51,114 bases of DNA, from assembly GCA_944386635.1 (NCBI GenBank), contig CALXBV010000067.1:1-51114 (forward strand). The letters are read 5' to 3'. The stretch's first letter is position 1. The number at the start of each line of letters is the position of its first letter. Below the pieces are notes generated by a model. It saw only the letters and a list, made by a program, of their open reading frames with translations, was not told where the DNA came from and did no database searches. Shown one piece after another: positions 1 through 8,400 of this stretch. The stretch comes from an uncultured Clostridia bacterium. Its GTDB lineage: Bacteria; Bacillota; Clostridia; TANB77; CAG-465. Position numbers and translations under genes: made by a program.

Positions 1-1
1 A

Positions 2-754
2 TGTGCACATTATGATATAGGAAAAAGAAAAAATAAAAAGTGTATATTTGTAGATAATATATTAGATGTACCGGAAAATAAAGGCTTATCAATGATGTCA
101 TTAAGAGATCTTATGGATCAGCTAAATGATGTAGGATATTATGAGAGCACGTATAATATAACTGATGCATTTAAAGCTATAGGTAATTATTGTAAATGTA
201 TGAAGTTAGATAAAAAAATTCAAGTAAATGTTATGAAAGAGTTTAGCAAAATGCAAGTTTTAGACTGCTTTTTAAGCTCATCTGATAGACATGCTGAAAA
301 TATTTCATTTGTGTATGGTAAGGATTATGAAACAGGAGAAAATATTTTTAAATTGGCACCTTTATATGATAATGAATTATCTTGTGGTGCAGACGAGCCA
401 GTACAAAAAATGGAAGAATGTACAAATGATTTTATGCAGGCAAGAATTACAGCTACACTTCAAAATGTATTTGCAACAGTTCCTAAAAGTGAAATGTCAT
501 ATAATTCGCAAAAAAGAAATAAAAATAATCCAACAGGTGCATTATTAGAATTTTGTATGGATTTAGATGAAGATGTAGAAGATTTTGCTCAGGATTGCTA
601 TGATAACTTAAATGTATCACTTGCTATTAAATCTGTTGAAAAAAGAATAGGTGCACCGCTCCCAGATTTATATAAAGATTTTTTAGTTGGAAATTATATG
701 GAAAGAAAAAATATGATTGGAAAAACAATAGATGAATATTATAAAGAAATATAG
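2..754 (+). CDS. HipA-like kinase, 5'-truncated by the window edge
   Basis: The reading frame is open to the first bases, so the N-terminus lies outside the window; the ATG pair near 92 has no ribosome site and is internal. Visible are the C-terminal lobe motifs of a HipA/HipT-type serine/threonine kinase: a catalytic-loop SSDRHAENISF (Asp and Asn of the D-x-H-x-x-N type, around 284-301) and a metal-binding LAPLYDNE (around 356-375). Hip kinases act in the cytosol, typically phosphorylating an aminoacyl-tRNA synthetase or other target as toxins of toxin-antitoxin systems; the target here is unknown. It is followed 12 nt later by a small HipA-N-like gene, and a related broken kinase lies at 1585. 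Family call is firm from motifs; toxin role is inference. Confidence 0.7.
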   Translation, partial: CAHYDIGKRKNKKCIFVDNILDVPENKGLSMMSLRDLMDQLNDVGYYESTYNITDAFKAIGNYCKCMKLDKKIQVNVMKEFSKMQVLDCFLSSSDRHAENISFVYGKDYETGENIFKLAPLYDNELSCGADEPVQKMEECTNDFMQARITATLQNVFATVPKSEMSYNSQKRNKNNPTGALLEFCMDLDEDVEDFAQDCYDNLNVSLAIKSVEKRIGAPLPDLYKDFLVGNYMERKNMIGKTIDEYYKEI

Positions 755-766
755 TTGGAGGTGCGT

Positions 767-1081
767 ATGAAATTTAAAGTTTTTTGGAAAGATATAGAGT
801 TTTTAGAGGTAGAAAAGATTAACGATATGTATTATTCTAGATTAATTGGTGAAAATGTAGATAAAGTCATAGATGAAGGATATCCAGTTACATTTTTAAC
901 AAATATAAAAGTAATGGATAATGAGCTTCCAAGACTTATTCAAAGTAGACTTCCTAGTATAGAGTATATGGAAGAAAAAATAAGTGAGACAGATGATATA
1001 GAAAAAGCTATAATAAAATATATAAATAAAACAAAATGCAGACGTGTAACGGATTATTTAAGTATGGAAATAGAGGAGTAA
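767..1081 (+). CDS. small HipA N-subdomain-like protein (HipS-like)
   Basis: A 104-residue protein. I start it at ATG 767 because GGAGGTG lies just before it; a TTG at 755 would put the SD inside the gene. Its plan, a short beta-rich start (FKVFWKDIEFLEV), then FLTNIKV, a proline turn LPRLIQSRLPS and a C-terminal RRVTDYLSMEI, resembles the first N-terminal subdomain of HipA, which in tripartite HipBST systems is a separate antitoxin (HipS). It follows the kinase gene by 12 nt and is probably co-transcribed. Two paralogues occur at 1215 and 2601, sharing the TDxxS tail. The antitoxin role is inference; no DNA-binding HipB homologue is visible. Confidence 0.6.
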   Translation: MKFKVFWKDIEFLEVEKINDMYYSRLIGENVDKVIDEGYPVTFLTNIKVMDNELPRLIQSRLPSIEYMEEKISETDDIEKAIIKYINKTKCRRVTDYLSMEIEE

Positions 1082-1127
1082 TTATTTATTTTTTAAATAT
1101 GGATAATAATTAATAAATTAAAAAAAG

Positions 1128-1156
1128 TTGACATAAGTGTGAAAAAATGATATAAT
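1128..1156 (+). promoter_or_regulatory. consensus SigA-type promoter for the solitary HipA-N-like gene
   Basis: TTGACA at 1128-1133 and TATAAT at 1151-1156 with an exact 17-bp spacer. It gives the gene at 1215 its own strong promoter, independent of the preceding kinase pair. Confidence 0.8.
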
Positions 1157-1214
1157 TATATGTACATATATTTTAAATAACTTTAAAATTAATATTTAAA
1201 AGAGAGGTGATAAT

Positions 1215-1475
1215 ATGAAGACTAAAATGTTATACACTATTAAGTGGAAAGATACAGAAGTTGGAAATGTTATTACTAATGATAAAGAAGAATATAGATA
1301 TATACCTAATATAGAAAATATAAAGAAACTAGCAAGACAAGGAATGCCATGTACTTTAGTAATTAATCCGCAAAGAGAGTGGAAAAAAACGTTACCAAAG
1401 TATATAGCAAATAGATTAAAGTTAAATACACCACAAAAAAGACTAATTACTGACTATTTTTCTATAGAAGAGTAG
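1215..1475 (+). CDS. solitary HipA-N-like small protein
   Basis: An 86-residue paralogue of the proteins at 767 and 2601, with no kinase gene of its own: it opens with a strand-like YTIKWKDTEVGNV, keeps the proline segment LPKYIANRLK and ends KRLITDYFSIEE. The ATG has a GAGAGGTGA ribosome site 5 nt upstream. It is monocistronic, between a consensus promoter (1128-1156) and a strong terminator (1505-1535). The similarity to HipA N-subdomain 1 / HipS proteins suggests it could neutralise Hip kinases in trans, but that is inference. Confidence 0.6.
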   Translation: MKTKMLYTIKWKDTEVGNVITNDKEEYRYIPNIENIKKLARQGMPCTLVINPQREWKKTLPKYIANRLKLNTPQKRLITDYFSIEE

Positions 1476-1504
1476 GTATAATTTAAGTTATATTTTAAGA
1501 TCGC

Positions 1505-1535
1505 AAAAACTGCTATGAAAATAGCAGTTTTTTTA
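1505..1535 (+). terminator. rho-independent terminator
   Basis: Perfect 12-bp stem (1505-1516 with 1521-1532), GAAA loop, followed by T residues. It closes the solitary HipA-N-like gene. Confidence 0.85.
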
Positions 1536-1584
1536 TTACCCTGTTATTTAAAATCTGTGTTATATATATAGCGGGGTGAGACAA

Positions 1585-2601
1585 ATGAAAGAAAATATAG
1601 AAGATTATAGAAAAAATGGATTTATTGATTTAGACGAATATCTTTTAAATAATCCAGACAATTTTACCTATCCATATTATATAGATGGATATGATGAGAA
1701 AAACTTTTGGACTAAAGTTGGAAAGGATGATAAGGAAAAATTTATATATGTAAAGCCAAGGGTAAGTGCCGAAGATGATAATATTTATAATGTGTATTCA
1801 GAGCTTTTATATCAAGAGATGATGAATCAAGTTGGAATAAAAACAGTAAATTTTGATGCTGCATATTATGATGGAAATGTAGCTACATTATCAGATAATA
1901 TGCTAGATAATTATGATAAGAATGAATTTATTATTAATTCGTCAGAATTGCTTTGTAGTAATAGATACAATAGTGACAGTAGTATAGAAGATCTTTTTAA
2001 TACAATACATGATTATTGTGAATATGAAAATATAGATAAAGAAGCAGAAGATAAATGCTGTAAAGATATACAAAAAGCATGTATAGCTGATATATTTTTG
2101 CTATCTACAGATAGGGATATAAATGATTTAGATTTTATAGCAGGAGTAAATGAGAGTGGAAATAATGTTTTAGAGCTTGCACCATTATGCCATAATACAT
2201 ATGCACTTGGCTCTAATTTTTTATTATTTTAAATAATAGAAATGTTAGATGATTCAGATGATATGGAACAAAGACTAGATTTGTGTTATACAGATTTAGG
2301 AGTTCCAGAAGATAAAATAGAAGATAATTATTTATACTGGGAAGATAGTCTATATTATTTTATAGATAGTGATGAAGAATTGATGGATTTTGCAGAGCTT
2401 TGTGCACAAAGGTTTAATATAGACGAGGCAATTTCAAGTGTAGAAAAGAGAATAAAAAGTAAGATACCACAAGAATATAAAGAGTTTGTAAGAGCAAGTT
2501 TTGATCAAAGATTTAGAGCTTTATGTGATTGTTTGGAATTAGATTATTATAAGCTAATGGATGATAAATATTATAATTATGAAATGGAGGAGAAATATTA
2601 A
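1585..2601 (+). pseudogene. HipA-like kinase broken by an in-frame stop, motifs degenerate
   Basis: Starts at ATG 1585 behind GGGGTGAG. One frame runs to 2601 except for a TAA at 2230-2232; the rest continues in the same frame and aligns with the C-terminus of the first kinase (both share SVEKRI and YKEFV/YKDFL segments). The downstream part has no ribosome site, so separate translation is unlikely. Before the stop, the active site is already altered: the D-R-H...N loop reads STDRDINDLDF and the metal-binding YDNE reads CHNT, so the protein would be catalytically dead even if read through. The N-terminal part keeps the Hip-type lysine stretch (FIYVKP, near residue 50) and an NVYSELLYQEM helix. 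Either a decaying pseudogene or, less likely, a truncated pseudokinase of 215 residues. Confidence 0.7.
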
Positions 2602-2927
2602 TGACAATAGATGTTTTATGGGACAATATAAGTATATTAAAAATACAAAAGCAAAATAACTTGTATATATCAAGTATATATAAAGAAAATATAAATAAAG
2701 TAAAATCTAGTGGATTTCCGTTATATTTTTTAAAAGATGTATCCATTGTATCAGATGAATTACCAGAAATAATAAAACACAGAATATCTAATATAAATAA
2801 TATAAAAGGGAAATTAAAATTTAAAAGTGATAATAGAAACAATATGGAAGATCAAATATATGAATATATAAATAAAACTGAATGTAGAAGACCAACAGAT
2901 AAATTTAGCATAAAAATACAAATATAA
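2601..2927 (+). CDS. small HipA N-subdomain-like protein, partner of the broken kinase
   Basis: A 108-residue paralogue of the proteins at 767 and 1215 (WDNISILKI start, FPLYFLKDV, LPEIIKHRIS, and CRRPTDKFSI at the end). Its ATG overlaps the kinase stop codon (TAATG) behind GGAGGAG, the classic arrangement of translational coupling, so it belongs to the same transcription unit as the broken kinase. It is itself intact, which fits retention of an antitoxin-like gene after toxin decay, though that is inference. Confidence 0.6.
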   Translation: MTIDVLWDNISILKIQKQNNLYISSIYKENINKVKSSGFPLYFLKDVSIVSDELPEIIKHRISNINNIKGKLKFKSDNRNNMEDQIYEYINKTECRRPTDKFSIKIQI

Positions 2928-2987
2928 GTAACAATATATAACTTATTTAATATAATATTAAGTAAGTTAATATTGGAGGTAATAATA

Positions 2988-3320
2988 GTGGATATAATAG
3001 ATATGTCAGATAATTCAATTGAAGAATTGAGAAGTAAGATTAATGATAATGAGAAATTAGTACTTATAGATTTTTATGCGTTTTGGTGTGAGCCTTGTAT
3101 AATGTTAAATCCAGTAATAGCAAGAATTGCAGATGATTATAAAGATAATGTAGAGGTATATAGAGTTGATGTAGATAAAAATCCAGAAGTTGCAGATGAA
3201 TATAAAATAACCAATATTCCTACATTAGTATTTCAAAAACAAGATGAAATAAAAAATAATATTATTGGATATAGATCATATGAGCAGCTAGAAAAAGAAG
3301 TAAAAAATTCAATAGAATAA
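2988..3320 (+). CDS. trxA: thioredoxin
   Basis: A 110-residue single-domain thioredoxin. I choose GTG 2988, 7 nt after GGAGGT; the upstream TTG at 2973 overlaps that SD. The redox site reads WCEPC, where most thioredoxins have WCGPC, followed by the expected VDVDKNPEVADEY and the cis-proline segment IPTL. It reduces disulfides in the cytosol using thioredoxin reductase, which is not in this window. The Gly-to-Glu change next to the buried cysteine should affect redox potential or partner choice. It stands between the Hip array and the valS T-box. Family assignment is secure; trxA is a family name, not a claim of orthology. Confidence 0.9.
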   Translation: MDIIDMSDNSIEELRSKINDNEKLVLIDFYAFWCEPCIMLNPVIARIADDYKDNVEVYRVDVDKNPEVADEYKITNIPTLVFQKQDEIKNNIIGYRSYEQLEKEVKNSIE

Positions 3321-3330
3321 AAATAAGTAC

Positions 3331-3359
3331 TTGAAAAGTAAAAAATATTATGTTATACT
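3331..3359 (+). promoter_or_regulatory. promoter of the T-box/valS unit
   Basis: TTGAAA at 3331-3336 and TATACT at 3354-3359 with a 17-bp spacer, just ahead of the T-box leader. Confidence 0.65.
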
Positions 3360-3365
3360 AATTAC

Positions 3366-3630
3366 ATATTTAGAGTAAAAGCAATGAACAAGAGGAGTAG
3401 GATATAGGTTATCTGTAGAGAGAAAGACTCGTCGGCTGAAAGGTCTTTTAGAAAAACATATCTGAAGGTAGCTTGGGAGCTGGTATGCTGAAGTATTTTA
3501 TGTGTAAGTATACTCCGTTACAGTCGGTAAATCTGGAATTAAGTGCACATTTTTATGTGAATTAAGGTGGTACCGCGAATCACAGTCATTCGTCCTTAAG
3601 TTTAAGGATAAATGGCTGTTTTTTTATATA
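3366..3630 (+). promoter_or_regulatory. T-box riboswitch (valine type) with terminator
   Basis: The invariant T-box core AAGGTGGTACCGCG lies at 3564-3577. Stem I is closed by GGAGTA (3394-3399) with TACTCC (3511-3516). A long hairpin (3582-3619) followed by a T-run is the terminator that uncharged tRNA binding would melt. Upstream of valS the specifier should be a valine codon: a GTA triplet at 3468-3470, in the GAAGGTAGC...GGGAG context typical of the specifier region, is my best candidate, with another GTA at 3493-3495. It controls the small membrane gene and valS. Confidence 0.92.
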
Positions 3631-3651
3631 TTGAAGAAAGGAGATAATTAT

Positions 3652-3849
3652 ATGCTTAGAGATTTTGGGATATTTGTAGCACTCGTCTGCTTATTAATTT
3701 CAGTAATAGTGGTACTAAATGCACGTTGGATAATACGTTGTATAGATAATAGTAAGGATTTAGAAAATAAAATGGTTGGAAAAATAAAGGTTGTCTCAAC
3801 ACTCGTGAGCATTGTATCTTTATATATATTAACTATTTTAATGAGATAG
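3652..3849 (+). CDS. small membrane protein of the valS operon
   Basis: A 65-residue protein starting at ATG 3652 behind AAAGGAG. It has two hydrophobic segments (about residues 6-24 and 46-63) separated by a charged cytosolic-looking loop with WIIRCIDNSKD. It sits between the T-box terminator and valS (15-nt gap), so it is co-regulated with valyl-tRNA synthetase. I do not recognise a family. Being inside a T-box unit implies expression under valine starvation, but no function can be read from the sequence. Confidence 0.6.
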   Translation: MLRDFGIFVALVCLLISVIVVLNARWIIRCIDNSKDLENKMVGKIKVVSTLVSIVSLYILTILMR

Positions 3850-3864
3850 AAAAGGAGAGATATT

Positions 3865-6474
3865 ATGGATAATAATTTTAATTATCAAAAAAGAGAAGAA
3901 GAAATATATAAAAATTGGGAAGAAAAAGGATATTTTAAGTGTGAGATAAGAGAAGGAGAAAAGCCTTTCGTTATATCTATGCCACCACCAAATGTAACAG
4001 CAAAGCTTCATATAGGACATGCACTTGTTAATACAATTCAGGACGTATTTATTAGATATCATAGATTAAAAGGTGAACCTACTTTATGGATTCCTGGAAC
4101 AGATCATGCAAGTATTGCAACAGAAGTTAAAGTTGTTGAAAAACTTAAAAAGGAAGGTAAAACTAAGGCAGAACTTGGTAGAGAAGGATTCTTAAAAGAA
4201 GCTTGGGCTTGGAAGGAAAAATATGGTGGGGAAATTACAAGCCAAATCAGAAAACTTGGATGCTCTTGTGATTGGTCTAGAGAAAGATTTACTATGGATG
4301 AAGGATGTTCTGATGCAGTACTTGAAGTATTTGAAAGACTATATAATAAAGGTTTAATATATAAGGGAAAAAGAATTGTTAACTGGTGTCCTTCTTGTAA
4401 GACTCCAATTTCAGATACAGAAGTTGAGTATGAAGAAGTACCATCATATTTATGGTATATTAAGTATCCAATTGAAAATAGTGATGAATATTTAACAGTT
4501 GCTACAACAAGACCCGAGACAATGCTTGGAGATACAGCAGTAGCTGTTGCACCAGATGATGAAAGATATACAAAATATATAGGAAAAAGAGTATATCTAC
4601 CAATTGTTGGTAAATATATACCTGTTATTGCAGATAGATATGTTGAAAAAGAGTTTGGTACAGGTGTAGTTAAAATCACACCAGCTCATGATCCAAATGA
4701 TTATAAGGTTGGAGAAAGGCATAATCTTGAGATAATAAATATATTAAATGATGATGCTACATTAAATGAGAATGCAGGAAAGTATCAGGGAATGACAACA
4801 ATTGAAGCTAGAGAAAAAATAGTAGAAGACTTAAAGGAGCAAGGATATTTAGTAAAAATTGAACCTTATACTCATAATGTTGGAAGTTGCTATAGATGTC
4901 ATACAACAATTGAGCCATATATTTCAAATCAATGGTTTGTACATATGCCAGAACTTGTAAAGCCGGCAATAGAAGCTGTTAAAAATGGTGAGACAGTATT
5001 TGTACCAAAAAGATTTGAAAAAATGTATTTTAACTGGATGGAAAATATAGAAGATTGGTGTATATCTAGACAACTTTGGTGGGGACATAGAATACCAGCA
5101 TATTATTGTGATAGATGTGATAAAATTACTGTATCAAAAACTCCAGTTACTACATGCGAATGTGGTGGGCATCTAACTCAAGATGAAGATACTTTAGATA
5201 CATGGTTTTCATCTGCTTTATGGCCATTTTCTATACTTGGCTGGCCGAAGAAAACAAAAGATTTAGAATATTTCTATCCAAACTCAATGTTAGTTACTGG
5301 CTATGATATTATAACATTCTGGGTAAGTAAAATGATTTTTTCGGGAATTGAATACACAGGACAAGTACCATTCAAGTATGTATTTATTAATGGTCTTGTA
5401 AGAGATGCTAAGGGAAGAAAAATGTCTAAGTCATTAGGTAATGGTGTTGATCCGTTAGATGTAATTAGAGATTATGGAACTGATGCTCTAAGACTTTCTT
5501 TAATACAAAATATAACACCTGGAAATGATGTAAGATATATACCAGAAAAAGTTGAAGCTTCTAGAAACTTTGTAAATAAGTTATGGAATGCAGCAAAATT
5601 TGCAAATAATTATATTAAGGATCTAGATATAGACAAGCCAGAAATGTTAATGCCTGAGGACAAATGGATACTTACTAAACTATCTAATACAATAAGAGAT
5701 GTTGAGCAGAATATGGATAATTTTGAAATTGGTATAGCAGTCCAAATTATTTATGATTTTATTTGGAATGATATTTGTGATTGGTACATTGAAATGATAA
5801 AGCCAAGACTATATAATAAAGAAAATAAGTCATATAAAACAGCTATATGGACTCTAAATCATACTTTAATAGCTGCAGTTAAAATGCTACATCCATTTAT
5901 GCCTTTTGTGACAGAAGAAGTATATTTAAATTTAAAATCAGATAAGGAATCTATTATGCTAGCTTTATGGCCAAAAGCAGAATATAATTTTGAGCAGGAA
6001 GAAAAAGCTGTAGATACTATAAACAATATGATTAGGCAAATACGTAATGCTAGATCCAATATGAATATTACAGGCTCTAAAAAGACGTCTGCTCAAATAG
6101 TACTTGAAAAAGGTGAGTTTGAAAATATATTTAAAGAGGCAATAGAATATATCAAAAGACTTGCATATATAGATAACATTGAATATATAGATAAAACAGA
6201 AGATGCTAATACTAAGTATGTAGCATTACATGATGAAAAGATAAATGTATTTTTAAATATGTCTGATGCTATAGATTTGGATGCAGAAATTGAAAAATTA
6301 GAAAAAGAAAAACAAACAGCTACATCTGAATTAAAAAGAGCACAAGGAATGTTAAAAAATGAAAACTTTGTAAATAAAGCACCAGAAAAATTAATACAAG
6401 CAGAAAAAGAAAAAGTTCAAAAGTATACGGATTTGCTAGAAAAAATCGAATCAAGACTTAGCGAATTAAAATAG
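3865..6474 (+). CDS. valS: valyl-tRNA synthetase
   Basis: An 869-residue class I synthetase, normal length for ValRS. It has the HIGH signature (LHIGHA, residues 49-52), the editing (CP1) domain with ATTRPETMLGDTAV, zinc-binding-like cysteine pairs in the GSCYRCH region, KMSKS (about 519-523), the anticodon-binding domain and a C-terminal coiled-coil arm rich in Lys/Glu that is typical of ValRS. It charges tRNA-Val in the cytosol. RBS AAAGGAGAG precedes the ATG. It is controlled by the valine T-box upstream and followed by a strong terminator. Confidence 0.98.
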   Translation: MDNNFNYQKREEEIYKNWEEKGYFKCEIREGEKPFVISMPPPNVTAKLHIGHALVNTIQDVFIRYHRLKGEPTLWIPGTDHASIATEVKVVEKLKKEGKTKAELGREGFLKEAWAWKEKYGGEITSQIRKLGCSCDWSRERFTMDEGCSDAVLEVFERLYNKGLIYKGKRIVNWCPSCKTPISDTEVEYEEVPSYLWYIKYPIENSDEYLTVATTRPETMLGDTAVAVAPDDERYTKYIGKRVYLPIVGKYIPVIADRYVEKEFGTGVVKITPAHDPNDYKVGERHNLEIINILNDDATLNENAGKYQGMTTIEAREKIVEDLKEQGYLVKIEPYTHNVGSCYRCHTTIEPYISNQWFVHMPELVKPAIEAVKNGETVFVPKRFEKMYFNWMENIEDWCISRQLWWGHRIPAYYCDRCDKITVSKTPVTTCECGGHLTQDEDTLDTWFSSALWPFSILGWPKKTKDLEYFYPNSMLVTGYDIITFWVSKMIFSGIEYTGQVPFKYVFINGLVRDAKGRKMSKSLGNGVDPLDVIRDYGTDALRLSLIQNITPGNDVRYIPEKVEASRNFVNKLWNAAKFANNYIKDLDIDKPEMLMPEDKWILTKLSNTIRDVEQNMDNFEIGIAVQIIYDFIWNDICDWYIEMIKPRLYNKENKSYKTAIWTLNHTLIAAVKMLHPFMPFVTEEVYLNLKSDKESIMLALWPKAEYNFEQEEKAVDTINNMIRQIRNARSNMNITGSKKTSAQIVLEKGEFENIFKEAIEYIKRLAYIDNIEYIDKTEDANTKYVALHDEKINVFLNMSDAIDLDAEIEKLEKEKQTATSELKRAQGMLKNENFVNKAPEKLIQAEKEKVQKYTDLLEKIESRLSELK

Positions 6475-6483
6475 TAAAAAGAA

Positions 6484-6513
6484 GATAGTAGAACAAAAAC
6501 TACTATCTTTTTT
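6484..6513 (+). terminator. rho-independent terminator after valS
   Basis: 8-bp stem (6484-6491 with 6500-6507) followed by TTTTTT. Confidence 0.85.
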
Positions 6514-6515
6514 CA

Positions 6516-6544
6516 TTGACTGAAAAGTATGCATGTGATATAAT
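6516..6544 (+). promoter_or_regulatory. promoter of the secreted repeat protein
   Basis: TTGACT at 6516-6521 and TATAAT at 6539-6544, 17-bp spacer, directly after the valS terminator. Confidence 0.75.
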
Positions 6545-6571
6545 TTTAAATATACTAAGGAGAAAATAAAT

Positions 6572-7474
6572 ATGAAAAAATTACTATATATTTTTATGAT
6601 TTTTATATTAATCTTAACATGTACATGTAATAATATTTTAGTTGCTGCGGTAATTCCAAGGCTTGGTATTACTCCGCCAAGTTCTGGAACAGTAGAAGTA
6701 GGTGGGACAATTAGATATACAGTTAATATATATAACAATGCTACAAATGTAACACTTAGTCCATCAGATATTAGAATCTCTGGAGTTAATGCAAATATAA
6801 GTGTAGAAGGATCAGGTAATTCACAAAGAGTAATAGTATTAAGTAATATACAGGGAAGCGTTGGAGCAGTAGGATATATATCATATATAGCCGCAAATGT
6901 TGCAACAAATGAAGCAGGTGGAAATAGAGAAATGAATTTGACATCTACATCATTTACTATTGTTGCTACACAAAGTACTGTACCAGAACAACCACAAGAA
7001 AATAATAATACAAGCAACAATAATAACAATAATTATTTACCACCAAATGAAACGAATGAACCAACACAAGAAACACCACAAGAAGAAACAACAGATACAC
7101 AAGAACCAACAATGACAATAGGTAGCTTTTCAAATACTGTTATTCAAAAAGGAGAAACAATTTCCTTTGATATAACATATAATGATGAAACAGAAATGGG
7201 AGAAATTACTATAAATAATAATGATATAACATTATATGGATTTACAGCGGATGTACAGATATCTGGAGATGGAAATACAAGAAAAGTTACTCTTTCAAAT
7301 GTACAAGGTAATTTAGGGGGACTTAAATATATTAAAATAGCAGCTAACACAGCAAAAGATAAAGCTGGAAATTCAGTATCAAAAAGTAGTCAAACATCTA
7401 ACTTTAAGTTAGTTGATTCTGATACAAGAAATAATCCAGACGATTGGATAGAAAATCCAAATACAGGAAAATAA
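6572..7474 (+). CDS. secreted two-repeat Ig-like protein ending PNTGK
   Basis: A 300-residue exported protein with an AAGGAG ribosome site. Residues 1-27 form a signal peptide (hydrophobic core after MKK). Two homologous beta-sandwich-like repeats follow (about 28-133 and 187-287), each with a GSGNSQRV/GDGNTRKV turn, an L(S)N(I/V)QG strand and a hydrophobic ending before an AAN segment. Between them is an Asn/Thr/Pro/Glu-rich linker. The final residues are NPNTGK-stop, like a sortase-type recognition pentapeptide but without the usual following membrane segment. The adhesin at 48963 ends the same way (LPITGK). The repeats resemble bacterial Ig-like folds; the exact family is not recognised. 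Monocistronic. Confidence 0.75.
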   Translation: MKKLLYIFMIFILILTCTCNNILVAAVIPRLGITPPSSGTVEVGGTIRYTVNIYNNATNVTLSPSDIRISGVNANISVEGSGNSQRVIVLSNIQGSVGAVGYISYIAANVATNEAGGNREMNLTSTSFTIVATQSTVPEQPQENNNTSNNNNNNYLPPNETNEPTQETPQEETTDTQEPTMTIGSFSNTVIQKGETISFDITYNDETEMGEITINNNDITLYGFTADVQISGDGNTRKVTLSNVQGNLGGLKYIKIAANTAKDKAGNSVSKSSQTSNFKLVDSDTRNNPDDWIENPNTGK

Positions 7475-7498
7475 GCCTTAGCAGGTTTATTTTTTTTG
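7471..7498 (+). terminator. terminator overlapping the stop of the Ig-like protein
   Basis: 8-bp stem (7471-7478 with 7483-7490, one G-T pair), 4-nt loop, then a run of T. The stem includes the stop codon. Confidence 0.7.
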
Positions 7499-7514
7499 TG
7501 TAGTTTTACATAAC

Positions 7515-7543
7515 TTGAAAATTATACAAAAAAGTGGTATAAT
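7515..7543 (+). promoter_or_regulatory. promoter, ACATAACTTGAAAA type
   Basis: TTGAAA at 7515-7520, TATAAT at 7538-7543, 17-bp spacer. The -35 region ACATAACTTGAAAA is nearly identical to those at 8348 and 13938. Confidence 0.75.
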
Positions 7544-7597
7544 ATAAATATAAATTATTATATTATCAAATAAAAAAATTTTTAAGGAGGAAAATTT

Positions 7598-8153
7598 ATG
7601 AAGAATTTCAAAAAAGTTTTAGGAGTAGCAGCAATAGCTGCATTATTAATTATTGGTGGAGTTATCGTTATTAAACGGTAGTTCAACCAAAAGTGAGGTT
7701 TTTACTTCACTTGATACTAATGAGATAGTTGAAACTGTAGAAAATACAATTGAAACTATAAAAGAAAATGTTCCAGAAGCAACATATGAAGAAGTAGAGA
7801 AATCTACTACTCCAAAAAAATCTTCAGAGCCTGTAAAATGTCCTGAAGAGCAAAAAATGACTGCTACTTATGGTGGTAGTAAAAACTCTGAGAAGACAAT
7901 GTCTTCTAAAGAGGAAAAGGTTGTAGGTAACACTACAACTGAAGTGAAGGCTGAACCTTCACAAGAAACTACTACTTACCAAAATGAAGTAGAAGAAGCT
8001 AAACAAGATAACAATGTAGAAGTGCAACAATGTAATGACAATGAAACTGTTGTTATCGAGGAAAAAGTTACTGAAGAAGAAAAAGAAGAAACAAACAATA
8101 GCAACGGTTCAACCGATGCCGATTGGGAAGCTCTTCTTAAAAATGCTCAGTAA
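7598..8153 (+). pseudogene. secreted acidic protein gene with a +1 frameshift
   Basis: AAGGAGG precedes ATG 7598, which encodes a signal anchor (MKNFKKVLGVAA then a hydrophobic stretch) but stops at a TAG near 7679. The coding frame continues one base over (AACGGTAGTTCA..., Asn-Gly-Ser-Ser) to 8153; dropping one A near 7671-7673 fuses the two into a 184-residue protein. A start at the TTG 7653 has no ribosome site. The mature part is Glu/Thr-rich and shares with the next gene the module TYGG.KN...VVGNTTTE and EEKEE.NNSNGSTDA.WE.LL. Function unknown. The frameshift may be a true mutation, an assembly error or recoding; the run of only three A makes a sequencing slip less obvious. Confidence 0.65.
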
Positions 8154-8165
8154 AAATAGCAAAAT

Positions 8166-8195
8166 GAACCTTACAATTGGAAGGTTTATTTTTTT
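8166..8195 (+). terminator. rho-independent terminator
   Basis: AACCTT pairs with AAGGTT across an 8-nt loop, followed by a T-rich run. Confidence 0.7.
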
Positions 8196-8227
8196 GCCTT
8201 TTTTATAATATATAGTATGTAAACTTA

Positions 8228-8256
8228 TTGATTTTTATGTAAATCAATGGTATAAT
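8228..8256 (+). promoter_or_regulatory. distal promoter of the 8583 gene region
   Basis: TTGATT at 8228-8233 and TATAAT at 8251-8256 with a 17-bp spacer, 120 bp ahead of a second promoter in tandem. Confidence 0.6.
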
Positions 8257-8347
8257 ATAGGTATAGAACTTATATTTATATCTAAAAGATATTATTTTAA
8301 TTATGTCCTATAATTAGCATGCATATGCCTAATATAGATTACATAAT

Positions 8348-8376
8348 TTGAAAAAATATCAAAAATGTGATATAAT
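8348..8376 (+). promoter_or_regulatory. proximal promoter, ACATAATTTGAAAA type
   Basis: TTGAAA at 8348-8353 and TATAAT at 8371-8376, 17-bp spacer; same extended -35 as at 7515 and 13938. It would start a leader of about 200 nt before the gene at 8583. Confidence 0.75.
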
Positions 8377-8400
8377 ATAAGTATAAAAGATTATGTATAT

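Noticed and set aside
2242..2601. A separate 119-residue gene after the kinase stop
   Set aside because: Same frame as the kinase, homologous to its C-terminus, and no ribosome site before the ATG.
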